A stretch of 25,459 nt of DNA from IMG/VR virus record IMGVR_UViG_3300035034_000612, positions 1 to 25,459 of that record. One strand, given 5' to 3'. A program made the translations under genes and the position numbers. The DNA comes from a virus. Below the pieces are notes generated by a model that saw only the letters and a program-made list of their open reading frames with translations, did not search any database and was not told the DNA's origin. Shown here piece after piece: positions 1-6,961 of the stretch (the first letter of the stretch is position 1; each line of letters begins with the position of its first letter).

Positions 1-152
1 AAGTCAATCACGCGCCCAAGGCTGTCTAAGCCGTCTGCCACGCAAGTAAAGTGGACCCGGTAGTTGTGCCCGTGCAAGTGCTGGCACTTGCTCTCGTGCC
101 CTGTAACGCGGTGTCCTGCGCAGATGTCGTGATAGCGGTGTACTTTGTGCAT
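1..152 (-). CDS. queD: QueD-like 6-carboxytetrahydropterin synthase (N-terminal part, runs off left edge)
   Basis: Only the first 50 codons are inside the window; the gene continues past base 1. The translation begins MHKVHRYHD and contains the T-fold zinc ligands of the QueD/PTPS family: a His at residue 14 in CAGHR, and the HLHGHNY motif at residues 25-31, with Cys23 just before it as the expected catalytic cysteine. QueD makes 6-carboxy-5,6,7,8-tetrahydropterin from dihydroneopterin triphosphate, the step before QueE in preQ0 synthesis. The start ATG lies 4 bp after the stop of gat-queC, with an AGGAATAAGG stretch upstream. This spacing and the neighbours support a queE-gatqueC-queD operon. 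Truncation here is only the window edge. Confidence 0.9.
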   Translation of the reverse strand, partial: MHKVHRYHDICAGHRVTGHESKCQHLHGHNYRVHFTCVADGLDSLGRVID

Positions 153-156
153 GGCC

Positions 157-1563
157 TTATTCCTCGTATGAGATTACTTCGTCGAGATAGTTAATACGGA
201 ACGCAGTCTTGCGCATAAAGCAGGGCCCACACTTGCCGCAGTGCAAGCCCCCGTTCTTATAGCAGCTCCAGGTCAGGTGCAGGGGAGCGCCGTTCTTGTA
301 TCCAAGCGCCACAATCTCATGCTTCATCATATCACCAACAGGCATGAGCACTTGGACCCGCTTGCCATCCCCGACAGCGTATGGCAGCAGTTCATTAAAG
401 CGACGAACGAACTCAGGTTCATTATCAGGGTAGGCACCTGCTTCTTCCAGGTTGTTGCCAAGCACAATGTATTGAAAGCCGCCTGACTCAGCAAGTGCTG
501 TGGCCACACTGAGCATCACCAGGTTCCGCGCCGGGACCCATTCATGCGCGAACTCAGCTCCCGCCTCCCCGCCAGCGATGTCACTGTCCTTATCAAAGAG
601 CCGGGAGTCCTCAGCATTGTAGATCGCCATTGGGAACACTGTTACAGGCACACCCATCGCCTCCCCGATTGCCTGCACGGCTTCAACTTCATGCTCCTCC
701 GCTCTACAGCCATAGGTGAAATGCACAAGCGAGACATCGTATCCGTCTTTCACACACTGCGCGGCCGCAACTGTGCTGTCCAGACCCCCGCTAGCAATGA
801 CCAGCGCCTTAGGCTTTTCAGTGAGCGTTTCGCGAAGCGTGTTCTTCTCCACGTTCAGGTTCCCGTTTATGTAGCGGAACGAGGCTGTGCTGTACGGCTC
901 CAGGGCGATCGGTGTCAGCTCCTTAGGAAAGTATTCCTTCGCGCTTGCAAAGAATACACCGCGCTGTGTGACCGCGTACCAGACGGGGCGATAGTTGCAC
1001 GCCACCATCATGTGTTCAGGGAAGTGCGAGTTCGTTGCCAGGATCGCGTAGCTGCCAACAACCCCCTCCTTGATCGTGTCGTGGAAGGTGCTGTACGCAT
1101 CCAGCGGCCCGTCGAATAGCTGGGGCTGGCCCACAAGGAGCTCTACAATGGCTGCACTGTCGATCGTTGTCTGGAGCTCGTAAGTGCGCAGGTCATGGTC
1201 GTTCGCCACTGTGCCGTTGTGTACAATCGCCCAGTCGTCGAGCTTGTACGGCTGCTGATCTTCAGCCCGCTTGCTGCGCACGAACTCTGTGGTTGGCTCT
1301 GCACGAAAGTTGGCGATCACGCTTGCCCCATCAAGCAGGGCGCCAACGTCAGGTGCCTGGATCTCTGCTTCGTGAAACTTGCGTGGAAACTTGTAGCAAT
1401 CCGAAGCTCGCGATTCGAGGATGTTGAAATGCGTATGCACCCCATATCCGTCACGACCGCGTGCATGGCTTGCCTTCATAATGTGGAGCAGCGTGCTCTT
1501 GGCATGTGCTGCGTCCAGAATGGTGTTGGTACGGGGCAACAAGGCCCCAACGATTGCGCACAT
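157..1563 (-). CDS. queC: Gat-QueC: class II glutamine amidotransferase fused to 7-cyano-7-deazaguanine synthase
   Basis: 468 aa in two domains. Residues 1-235 are a class II (Ntn) amidotransferase: Cys2 follows the start Met (MCAIVG), then RGRDGYG (35-41), ANFRAEPTT (84-92) and HNGTV (115-119). Residues 250-468 are QueC: PP-loop SGGLDST (258-264), VPARN (343-347), and zinc ligands Cys434, Cys442, Cys445, Cys448. QueC converts CDG to preQ0 with ATP and ammonia. The fusion is known from Crenarchaeota, where it helps form archaeosine from preQ0 in tRNA, and from 9g-like phages whose DNA carries archaeosine-type deoxynucleosides. Both sets of key residues look intact, so it may do preQ0 synthesis, amidation, or both. 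Its start overlaps the queE stop by one base (TAATG), which implies translational coupling. Confidence 0.93.
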   Translation of the reverse strand: MCAIVGALLPRTNTILDAAHAKSTLLHIMKASHARGRDGYGVHTHFNILESRASDCYKFPRKFHEAEIQAPDVGALLDGASVIANFRAEPTTEFVRSKRAEDQQPYKLDDWAIVHNGTVANDHDLRTYELQTTIDSAAIVELLVGQPQLFDGPLDAYSTFHDTIKEGVVGSYAILATNSHFPEHMMVACNYRPVWYAVTQRGVFFASAKEYFPKELTPIALEPYSTASFRYINGNLNVEKNTLRETLTEKPKALVIASGGLDSTVAAAQCVKDGYDVSLVHFTYGCRAEEHEVEAVQAIGEAMGVPVTVFPMAIYNAEDSRLFDKDSDIAGGEAGAEFAHEWVPARNLVMLSVATALAESGGFQYIVLGNNLEEAGAYPDNEPEFVRRFNELLPYAVGDGKRVQVLMPVGDMMKHEIVALGYKNGAPLHLTWSCYKNGGLHCGKCGPCFMRKTAFRINYLDEVISYEE

Positions 1564-2249
1564 TATTCAACTCCCAATAGCTTATGAATTTGCAGCTGAA
1601 GGATGTACCCGTGCTTCATGCAGCTATCAAGAACCGCTTTCGTATTGCGATGGTTCTGGGCGATGTTGTACGAGTCCATTGGCTGGAGATACACTGGCAA
1701 AGTATTCCCGATCGGAGGACGTGCCACAAGCGGCCTGGCACTGTGGTCAAGAGCAAGGATAGGCAAGCCGTCCTCGGCTACGCTGTCGGCGTGCATCACG
1801 TATTTGAAAGCATTGGCGCGACACTGCATCTGCCCATTGATCTTCCCTGCCTTAGGACTGCACACGACAACCACATTGTCGCTTAGGCCAGGGCTGGGAG
1901 GCAGCGTGCCGTTCGTTTCGATCTGCACATCGTAACCGCAATCGTTGAGCCCGTTCGCGAGTGGTGTAATGTTCTGCCGGAAAGGCTCACCCCCTGTAAT
2001 GACCACAAGTGCGCCAGGCTCCATCAGCGCCATAACTTCGGCACCTATGAAACCTATTTTGCGAGCTTCTCTGTTTGAAGTGTAATCGGTATCGCATCCG
2101 GGACACTGCAAGTTACAGCCAGCAAGGCGGATGAATACGGCTCGGTGACCTGTAAAGGGACCTTCGCCTTGTATGGTGGGGAATATGCCAACGATGTCCA
2201 GGGACAGTCCATCGCTCTGTATTTTCTTTTCAATCGGTTGGGTGTTCAT
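1563..2249 (-). CDS. queE: QueE, radical SAM 7-carboxy-7-deazaguanine synthase
   Basis: 228 aa. It converts 6-carboxytetrahydropterin to CDG, the ring contraction that forms the 7-deazaguanine core. The radical SAM motif is the CxxxCxxC form, Cys45, Cys49 and Cys52, in CNLQCPGCD. TGGEP (85-89) is the usual SAM-binding stretch, TIQGEGPF (25-32) is the substrate-side N-terminal motif, and the C-terminus LQIHKLLGVE matches the QueE ending. Length is typical of the family. The ATG is preceded by GGAGG at good spacing. It is the first of the three pathway genes in transcription order; the gap to the upstream gene is 97 bp and holds a hairpin. Confidence 0.95.
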   Translation of the reverse strand: MNTQPIEKKIQSDGLSLDIVGIFPTIQGEGPFTGHRAVFIRLAGCNLQCPGCDTDYTSNREARKIGFIGAEVMALMEPGALVVITGGEPFRQNITPLANGLNDCGYDVQIETNGTLPPSPGLSDNVVVVCSPKAGKINGQMQCRANAFKYVMHADSVAEDGLPILALDHSARPLVARPPIGNTLPVYLQPMDSYNIAQNHRNTKAVLDSCMKHGYILQLQIHKLLGVE

Positions 2250-2299
2250 TGAACCTCCGGGAAGTAAACGGCTCGCGCCGATGGGTTACGGAGTCCAGC

Positions 2300-2332
2300 T
2301 AGGCCAGACCCCGTAATTGTAACAGGGGCCTA
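2300..2332 (-). other. Imperfect hairpin upstream of queE
   Basis: TAGGCC (2300-2305) pairs with GGCCTA (2327-2332), with nested CC/GG pairs inside. It lies in the 97-bp gap between the coiled-coil gene and queE. No T-run follows on either strand, so it is not a clear terminator; an RNA-processing or attenuation element is possible. No convincing promoter was found in this gap. Confidence 0.3.
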
Positions 2333-2346
2333 TGCCAACGGCTAGA

Positions 2347-2943
2347 TTATTCAGCGGGCGCTGTTTCTTCAGCCGTTTCTTCTTTCGGCAGCGTCACGCG
2401 ACCAGTAACGCCGTTGAACTTGCGCCACCTGGCGTACTCAGCCTTGGTGTTGCCTTCGTTGAGGTCTTCCTTGCTTGCACGCTCCAGCAGTTCCTTGATG
2501 GGTGCAGGCTGTCCAAGTTCCTTGGAGATCTCGTCTGCAATTTCCCAAGTCCGGCCACACTTCGTGTTCGGCTTCGGACGACGGATACCGTTCTGCTCGG
2601 GCATACGGTTAGCTTCACGCGCGGCTTCTTTGCGCTTGGCTTCTTCAGCTTTCGCTTCCTTGGCAGCTTCCTTGGCAGCTTCGCGCTCTGCCTTCTCAGC
2701 TTCCTTGGCAGCTTTCTTCGCGGCACGCTCTTCTTCGCGGGCTGCTGCTTTGTGTTCCTTCTCGACAGCCGCGTTGGCTTTCTTCAGGGAACTTTGTGCT
2801 GTGCGCAATTCAGCCTTCTTGGCCTTGACTGCTTCCTTGTCAACCTCGTCGGCACCTTCCAGGGCGGAAACTTCGGCGCTCAGGTTTTCGGTAGCCGCTT
2901 CGGCTTCAACAGCAGCTTCTTTCAGGGTCTCGATCTTGTCCAT
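2347..2943 (-). CDS. Coiled-coil protein with shared C-terminal domain (paralogue A)
   Basis: 198 aa from the ATG at 2943, chosen because GGAG sits 7 nt upstream; a longer frame upstream has no such site. Residues 1-110 are almost only Ala, Glu, Lys and Arg and should form a long charged helix or coiled coil. Residues 114-182 are a compact domain beginning QNGIRRP and ending ARWRKFNGVTGR. The same domain ends the proteins at 3842-4414 and, more distantly, those at 3040-3774 and 17871-18533. The last 16 residues are an acidic Thr/Glu tail. I do not recognise a function; a DNA- or protein-binding adaptor is a guess. It has its own promoter at 3008-3036. Confidence 0.85.
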   Translation of the reverse strand: MDKIETLKEAAVEAEAATENLSAEVSALEGADEVDKEAVKAKKAELRTAQSSLKKANAAVEKEHKAAAREEERAAKKAAKEAEKAEREAAKEAAKEAKAEEAKRKEAAREANRMPEQNGIRRPKPNTKCGRTWEIADEISKELGQPAPIKELLERASKEDLNEGNTKAEYARWRKFNGVTGRVTLPKEETAEETAPAE

Positions 2944-2980
2944 GGTGGATCTCCAAATTGTTGGATATACTTTATTTAAT

Positions 2981-2998
2981 TTCACGCAGTAACGTGAA
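2981..2998. promoter_or_regulatory. TTCACG inverted repeat just downstream of the promoter
   Basis: TTCACG (2981-2986) and CGTGAA (2993-2998) form a perfect 6-bp inverted repeat with a 6-nt spacer, about 10-30 bp past the predicted -10 of paralogue A. A third TTCACG occurs at 3023-3028 inside the promoter spacer. The arrangement suits a repressor operator or a 5' leader hairpin. Confidence 0.4.
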
Positions 2999-3007
2999 CG
3001 GACTGCT

Positions 3008-3036
3008 AATTTAACAGCGTCCCTTCACGATTGCAA
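3008..3036 (-). promoter_or_regulatory. Sigma70-like promoter for paralogue A
   Basis: On the minus strand TTGCAA (3031-3036), a 17-bp spacer, then TAAATT (3008-3013). It lies immediately after the stop of the upstream gene and reads toward the ATG at 2943. Confidence 0.5.
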
Positions 3037-3039
3037 CTA

Positions 3040-3774
3040 TTAAAACGGGGCTCGAGTTTTGTGCCATGCGCCTAGTTCCGAACTGGAGCTTGCACGCTTT
3101 ATGGCCTCATCCTTTTCTAGCGTGTCCATGACCTGCTTGCGGATCAAAAGCACCTCCGACTTGTCAGTAGGCTTCCCCGCTTCCTCCCAGGCCTTATCCG
3201 CTGTGGACCATATGATTGCCTTAGCTGTGCCTCGCTTAGGCCCAGCAGCAGGTTTCGCCGGATGCTGTGTACCGGGGTTTGGCCGATCGTTGCCTGTGCC
3301 CGAGCTACGCGGCCGCACTTTTCTCGTTAGCGCTGGCAGCTCACCTGCAATAGCTTTCCGCTCCTCTTCTTCGTTCTGTTTTGCACGACGGCACGCTTGC
3401 TCAAAGAGATCAGGTTTCTGTGCTGGCCGCTTGGCCCCCTTAACATAGATCCACACCTGTTCATCGTCCAGGACCTGCTCTGCTTGTCGCTCCGCTTCAA
3501 CGGCGTCAATATCAGACTCGCTTGTGCGTGTGGCAGCATCAAAGACTACCTGGAGAAGCTGCTGGCGCTTGAGCTTCGTTTCTGCCCCTGTCATGTTGCG
3601 GTATAACATCGCAAGCTCCATGTCCGTGAACTGGCGAAAACCAGTAGCATCGTCAAGACCAAAGATTGCGTAGCCTTTGTGATGCGCTTCTATCCAGGCG
3701 ACGTCAGCAAGCACAAAGAGGTTCTGGTGCTTGTGCAGCAGCGCCATTCGCTCGAGTTCAATCAGTACATACAT
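3040..3774 (-). CDS. Unknown protein with shared C-terminal domain (paralogue C)
   Basis: 244 aa from the ATG at 3774; GGAG lies 7 nt upstream in a leader (TTTGGAGATCC) that is also found before the gene starting at 2943. The N-terminus (MYVLIELERMALLHKH, with VLADVAWIEA following) is a small alpha/beta-looking domain of about 65 residues. Residues 66-150 are charged and helical, and 150-178 are a Pro/Gly/Arg-rich linker. Residues 178-241 are the shared domain, closest to the one in the rightward gene at 17871: both have GT/GS, PTD, a helix with MD-x-LE, IKR, SELG or TELG, and W-x-K near the end. No catalytic motif seen. Function unknown. Confidence 0.85.
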   Translation of the reverse strand: MYVLIELERMALLHKHQNLFVLADVAWIEAHHKGYAIFGLDDATGFRQFTDMELAMLYRNMTGAETKLKRQQLLQVVFDAATRTSESDIDAVEAERQAEQVLDDEQVWIYVKGAKRPAQKPDLFEQACRRAKQNEEEERKAIAGELPALTRKVRPRSSGTGNDRPNPGTQHPAKPAAGPKRGTAKAIIWSTADKAWEEAGKPTDKSEVLLIRKQVMDTLEKDEAIKRASSSSELGAWHKTRAPF

Positions 3775-3794
3775 ATCGGATCTCCAAACGAGTT

Positions 3795-3813
3795 GGCGGG
3801 CACGTGGCCCGCC
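3795..3813 (-). other. Strong GC hairpin between paralogues B and C
   Basis: GGCGGGC (3795-3801), loop ACGTG, GCCCGCC (3807-3813): a perfect 7-bp GC stem. No T-run follows in the minus direction, so it is either a weak terminator or an RNA-stabilising hairpin. A second small hairpin (GAGCC/GGCTC, 3830-3843) overlaps the stop codon of the preceding gene. Confidence 0.45.
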
Positions 3814-3841
3814 GTATCTCTTGTCGAGTGAGCCCGGAGGC

Positions 3842-4414
3842 TCATTTGCTTGCGTTTTGACGACCGACAATGCCGTGGAACTTGCGCCATTGGTACATCT
3901 CAATGACTGCGTTGTTTGCGTTCCAACCCTTATCAGCAGCAGCTTCTTTCAGCAGCTTCGGCATTGGCATAACACCCTTCTCATTCAGTGCGTCACAGAA
4001 GTCCCAAATGGCGCGACACTTGCCACCAGCGCTCGGACGCTGCACACCGTTGAACTCTGGGCGATCTTTTTCAATCTTGATGCCAGTTCCCTTAGTTGGC
4101 AGCTCGCATGGCTCACCGAACTCTTCACCGCAACCCAGGCACAGCCACTCATGTGTGATTGGCTCAATTTCACTTTGGTTCTTGTGAGCGTCCAGCATGT
4201 TTTCGAAGTCCTGCAGACCGTTGCTCAGGTGGATGTTACAGTGTGGGCAGTAAGCGTGGCCACATGTTGCAATCAACTCCGCGTCGTCTTCGTTTACTGC
4301 TACTTCCCAAGACCAGCGACCTTCTTCGTTCTGGATAAAGTTCAGCTCGTCGATGTTCAGTTCGTTGCGCTTGGCGCCTTTCTTTGCTGCTGCTTTAGTT
4401 GAGTATGTTTTCAT
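3842..4414 (-). CDS. Zinc-ribbon protein with shared C-terminal domain (paralogue B)
   Basis: 190 aa from the ATG at 4414, which has GGAG 8 nt upstream; a longer in-frame reading would cover its own promoter and is rejected. Residues 1-48 are Lys-rich and then acidic. Two CxxC pairs, Cys56/Cys59 (CPHC) and Cys92/Cys95 (CLGC), with extra Cys51 and Cys103, look like a zinc ribbon. Residues 121-185 are the shared domain: FNGVQRP, KCRAIWDFCDAL, GWNANNA and MYQWRKFHGIVGR. It is closest to the C-terminus of the protein at 2347-2943. The zinc ribbon suggests nucleic-acid or protein contact. Function unknown. It has its own promoter, whose leader matches that of the divergent gene at 17871. Confidence 0.88.
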   Translation of the reverse strand: MKTYSTKAAAKKGAKRNELNIDELNFIQNEEGRWSWEVAVNEDDAELIATCGHAYCPHCNIHLSNGLQDFENMLDAHKNQSEIEPITHEWLCLGCGEEFGEPCELPTKGTGIKIEKDRPEFNGVQRPSAGGKCRAIWDFCDALNEKGVMPMPKLLKEAAADKGWNANNAVIEMYQWRKFHGIVGRQNASK

Positions 4415-4472
4415 GTTGCGTCTCCGTTGCTTTGGTTGTTTGTTGTGTTGCTGTTTTGCTACACATGAAACA

Positions 4473-4500
4473 AGTATAAACACATCCAACGTAGATGCAA
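4473..4500 (-). promoter_or_regulatory. TTGCATC-family promoter for the zinc-ribbon gene
   Basis: On the minus strand TTGCAT (4495-4500), 16-bp spacer, TATACT (4473-4478), preceded by an AT-rich stretch and TTTGTGAAA. The same arrangement (TTTGCGAAA, 4 nt, TTGCATC) occurs at two rightward promoters near 17802 and 18582. It lies in the 115-bp gap after the helicase gene. Confidence 0.7.
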
Positions 4501-4529
4501 ATGATTTCACAAAATAAATCCAAAATAAT

Positions 4530-6341
4530 TTAGAAAGGTATGTCGTCCTCGAACTCGTCAACGAACTCGTTGTCATCTATCTTGCTGTTATTGAAGGGAA
4601 TTGGCTTGTGTGTCTCAGTGGTAGGCACCAGCAGCTCGTCCGCCTCTTCTTTCCCAAAATGCGTCCCGTCATGGCAGTAAGCCATGATTTCTAGATATTT
4701 TTTATTGGTCCAGACGCGAAGGCTAGTAGTAGGGGACAGCAAAGACGATTGCTCTATCCCTTCCGCTGTGCTGGCGGGGAACGGACGTTCAGTGCGTGCC
4801 TTCCACCACTGCTGTGCTTTGCGCTGCGCGAACCCCTCGTGCTCGAAACAAACATAGTCAGTGAACATGTGGAACCCACAATAGTAGGACACCTTCATCA
4901 TTGGAGGCTTGTCCATCTTTGTGTGTTCCGCGTAGGTAATGTGCTCAACCTTAAACTCCTCGACGACAGGCAGGTCCCCTTTGATCAGCTCGTCTGTGCT
5001 GGCCCCCTGTTTCAGCTTGGTCTGGAAGTTGAACTCGTTGCCACAATGTGGGCACGTCCGACAGCTTGCATGGACCCAGATATCACATACCTTGTTCTCG
5101 GCTGTGATACCCTCACACAGTTTAATGGGCGCATCACCAGTCTTCTTCCCCTTCTTGGGAGGGAGCACAGGATCGTTGATGGGGCCAAGCCGTTTAGTGT
5201 TGCCGCCAAAATCCAGCACCATACAGTTCTGCTTCTGGCTGTGTGCGATGGAAGCGAGTCTCCCCTGCACATTGTCTAGGTCAAACCCATCCGCGTATAC
5301 AGGTCGGGTGCCGCGGCCTAGCATCTGGACCCATAGCCCTGGACTGCTAGTTGGCCGCAGCATTAGGATCAGGTCGATGGGAGGGTGGTCGAACCCTGTG
5401 GTCAAGACGTTGTTGTTCACAAGGGCTCGCAGTTCGCCACGCTTGAACTGTGCTATGGCTTCGTCGCGCTCCCCGTCACTCATCTTGTATTCTTTGTTCC
5501 CACTGTGGACCGCCTTAGCTGGCACGCCCATGGCGTTCAGAACCTCTGCTGTGTGTATAGCGTGCTCCACACCAGCAGTGAATACCAGCCAGCTGTGTCG
5601 CTCTGTGCCTACCTCAATGGCTTCCTTGACAGCGGCTTCTGTGATCTCGCTCTTGTCAACTGCGTTCTGAAGCTCCTTGGCAACGAACTCCCCTGCCCGC
5701 TTGTGTACGCCATCCACGTTGAGCATGAGCTCGGTTCGCTTCGGGACCAGCGGGCACAGGTAGCCCTCCTCGATGAGCTTGTTGAACTCCTCCAGGGTTG
5801 TGAGGTCGTAGCACACATCCGTGAACAGACCTCCGTCCTCGATTATCTCGCCATGCCCCAGCCGGTAGGGTGTAGCAGTTAAGCCAATGACTTTCAGGTT
5901 CGGGTTGTACTCTTTCAGAGCTGTTATGAACTTCTGATACATGGTGGTGTCGGTGGGGCTGACCAAGTGGGCCTCGTCAATCACGAGGAGGTCAATGTGC
6001 CCAAACTCCTGCGCACGCTTTGCCACTGAACCGATGCCAGCGAAGGTGATATTGTTGTAGAGGTCCTTCCTTCCCAGGCCGGAGCTGTAGATGCCGGAAG
6101 GGGCTGTTGGCCATATGATCTGGAGCTTGTCGTAGTTCTGCTGAATCAATTCTTTCACGTGGGTGAGGATCATGACTCGCTGGTTCGGGAATGCGTCAAA
6201 CACTGTACGCACGAACCCACCGATCACAAGCGACTTGCCTGTGCCGGTAGGCATAGCGACAATCGGGTTCCCCGTCTTGCCGCTTTTGAAGTAGTCCCAA
6301 ATCGCTGTCACGCCATCCCACTGGTACGGACGGAACTTCAT
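4530..6341 (-). CDS. SF2 DEAD/DEAH-box helicase with zinc cluster and SSB-type C-terminal tip
   Basis: 603 aa. Helicase motifs in order: Walker A MPTGTGKS (30-37), DEAH (122-125), TATP (155-158), TTGFDHP (314-320) and QMLGRGTRP (339-347). A Cys cluster (Cys409, Cys419, Cys427, Cys430, Cys433) in the accessory region looks like a zinc finger. The organisation matches phage SF2 helicases of the RadD/UvsW-like kind that remodel forks or recombination intermediates. The protein ends DEFEDDIPF, which is essentially the acidic tip of bacterial SSB (DDDIPF), preceded by an acidic, Asn-rich stretch. This would let it bind host proteins that read the SSB tip. The J-domain gene upstream ends 5 bp before this start, so the two are coupled. 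Confidence 0.93.
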   Translation of the reverse strand: MKFRPYQWDGVTAIWDYFKSGKTGNPIVAMPTGTGKSLVIGGFVRTVFDAFPNQRVMILTHVKELIQQNYDKLQIIWPTAPSGIYSSGLGRKDLYNNITFAGIGSVAKRAQEFGHIDLLVIDEAHLVSPTDTTMYQKFITALKEYNPNLKVIGLTATPYRLGHGEIIEDGGLFTDVCYDLTTLEEFNKLIEEGYLCPLVPKRTELMLNVDGVHKRAGEFVAKELQNAVDKSEITEAAVKEAIEVGTERHSWLVFTAGVEHAIHTAEVLNAMGVPAKAVHSGNKEYKMSDGERDEAIAQFKRGELRALVNNNVLTTGFDHPPIDLILMLRPTSSPGLWVQMLGRGTRPVYADGFDLDNVQGRLASIAHSQKQNCMVLDFGGNTKRLGPINDPVLPPKKGKKTGDAPIKLCEGITAENKVCDIWVHASCRTCPHCGNEFNFQTKLKQGASTDELIKGDLPVVEEFKVEHITYAEHTKMDKPPMMKVSYYCGFHMFTDYVCFEHEGFAQRKAQQWWKARTERPFPASTAEGIEQSSLLSPTTSLRVWTNKKYLEIMAYCHDGTHFGKEEADELLVPTTETHKPIPFNNSKIDDNEFVDEFEDDIPF

Positions 6342-6346
6342 ATTCT

Positions 6347-6961
6347 CTATCCTACATAGGGGTCGGTTTCATTCCAAGGCGATGACGTAACGGGGCCCGG
6401 AGTCGTTCCAGTATAACGGAACTCGTCCAGCAACTCTAGAGCTCTACCCATAACCTTTTCACCCTGCTTTGCTTGCTCCAGCTTATGGGTGAGGGACTCG
6501 AGGTGCCCGGTCAACATTCCGACCAGGTTGTCGTTGGCAGCAGTGTGGTCAATGAGGTACGAAAGGCGCTGCTTTGCAACATCCGTTTCACGCTTCTCTT
6601 TTATGCACTGCCGCAACGAGTTCTGGACGATCTTGCGAGTCTCTGAAATGTAGTCCTTGGCAACAAACCCTTGAGTAGACGCTAGGTTGAGAAACACCTC
6701 CGAGATCATACCGTTGGCATGATCATCAATGGAAGGCGGCTTGTGCTGGCTGTCCTCACCGGTCCGGTCGTAGTGCTCCCGCTTGCTTTCATCCTTGAGC
6801 ACTGCGTAGGCGTGCTGGATGCGCTGGAACTGTGCCTTCGCTTTCGGATTGTCTGGGTGCTTATCGGGGTGGCACTTGCCCGCCTGCTGCTTGAACTGCT
6901 TCTTGATTTCTGCCTGGCTTGCACCCTTAGAGACGCCCAGGTCTTTGTACAGGTCCGGCAT
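6347..6961 (-). CDS. J-domain (DnaJ-like) protein
   Basis: 204 aa. Residues 3-66 are a J domain: LYKDLGVSKGAS, the HPD tripeptide at 31-33, and a last helix ending EHYDR. The HPD loop stimulates ATP hydrolysis by Hsp70 (host DnaK). There is no Gly/Phe region, no zinc domain and no canonical substrate-binding domain. Residues 80-185 are a helical C-terminal part unlike host DnaJ. Its stop is 5 bp from the helicase start, and its own start overlaps the nuclease stop by one base (TGATG). The sandwich between nuclease and helicase suggests that it recruits DnaK to assemble or disassemble a replication/recombination complex. Confidence 0.9.
   Translation of the reverse strand: MPDLYKDLGVSKGASQAEIKKQFKQQAGKCHPDKHPDNPKAKAQFQRIQHAYAVLKDESKREHYDRTGEDSQHKPPSIDDHANGMISEVFLNLASTQGFVAKDYISETRKIVQNSLRQCIKEKRETDVAKQRLSYLIDHTAANDNLVGMLTGHLESLTHKLEQAKQGEKVMGRALELLDEFRYTGTTPGPVTSSPWNETDPYVG

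Noticed and set aside
544-1119. 191-aa plus-strand frame opposite gat-queC
   Set aside because: It lies wholly antisense to a well-supported gene, is rich in Arg, Cys and His as expected of a mirrored frame, and has no clear ribosome site.
2332-2979. 215-aa plus-strand frame rich in Phe and Leu opposite the coiled-coil gene
   Set aside because: The Lys/Glu/Ala-rich gene on the minus strand gives Phe/Leu/Gly on the other strand, so the apparent membrane protein is an artefact.
4415-4576. Longer start for the zinc-ribbon gene, adding 54 residues
   Set aside because: The extension would cover a good promoter and overlaps the helicase gene's end; the ATG at 4414 has a proper GGAG.
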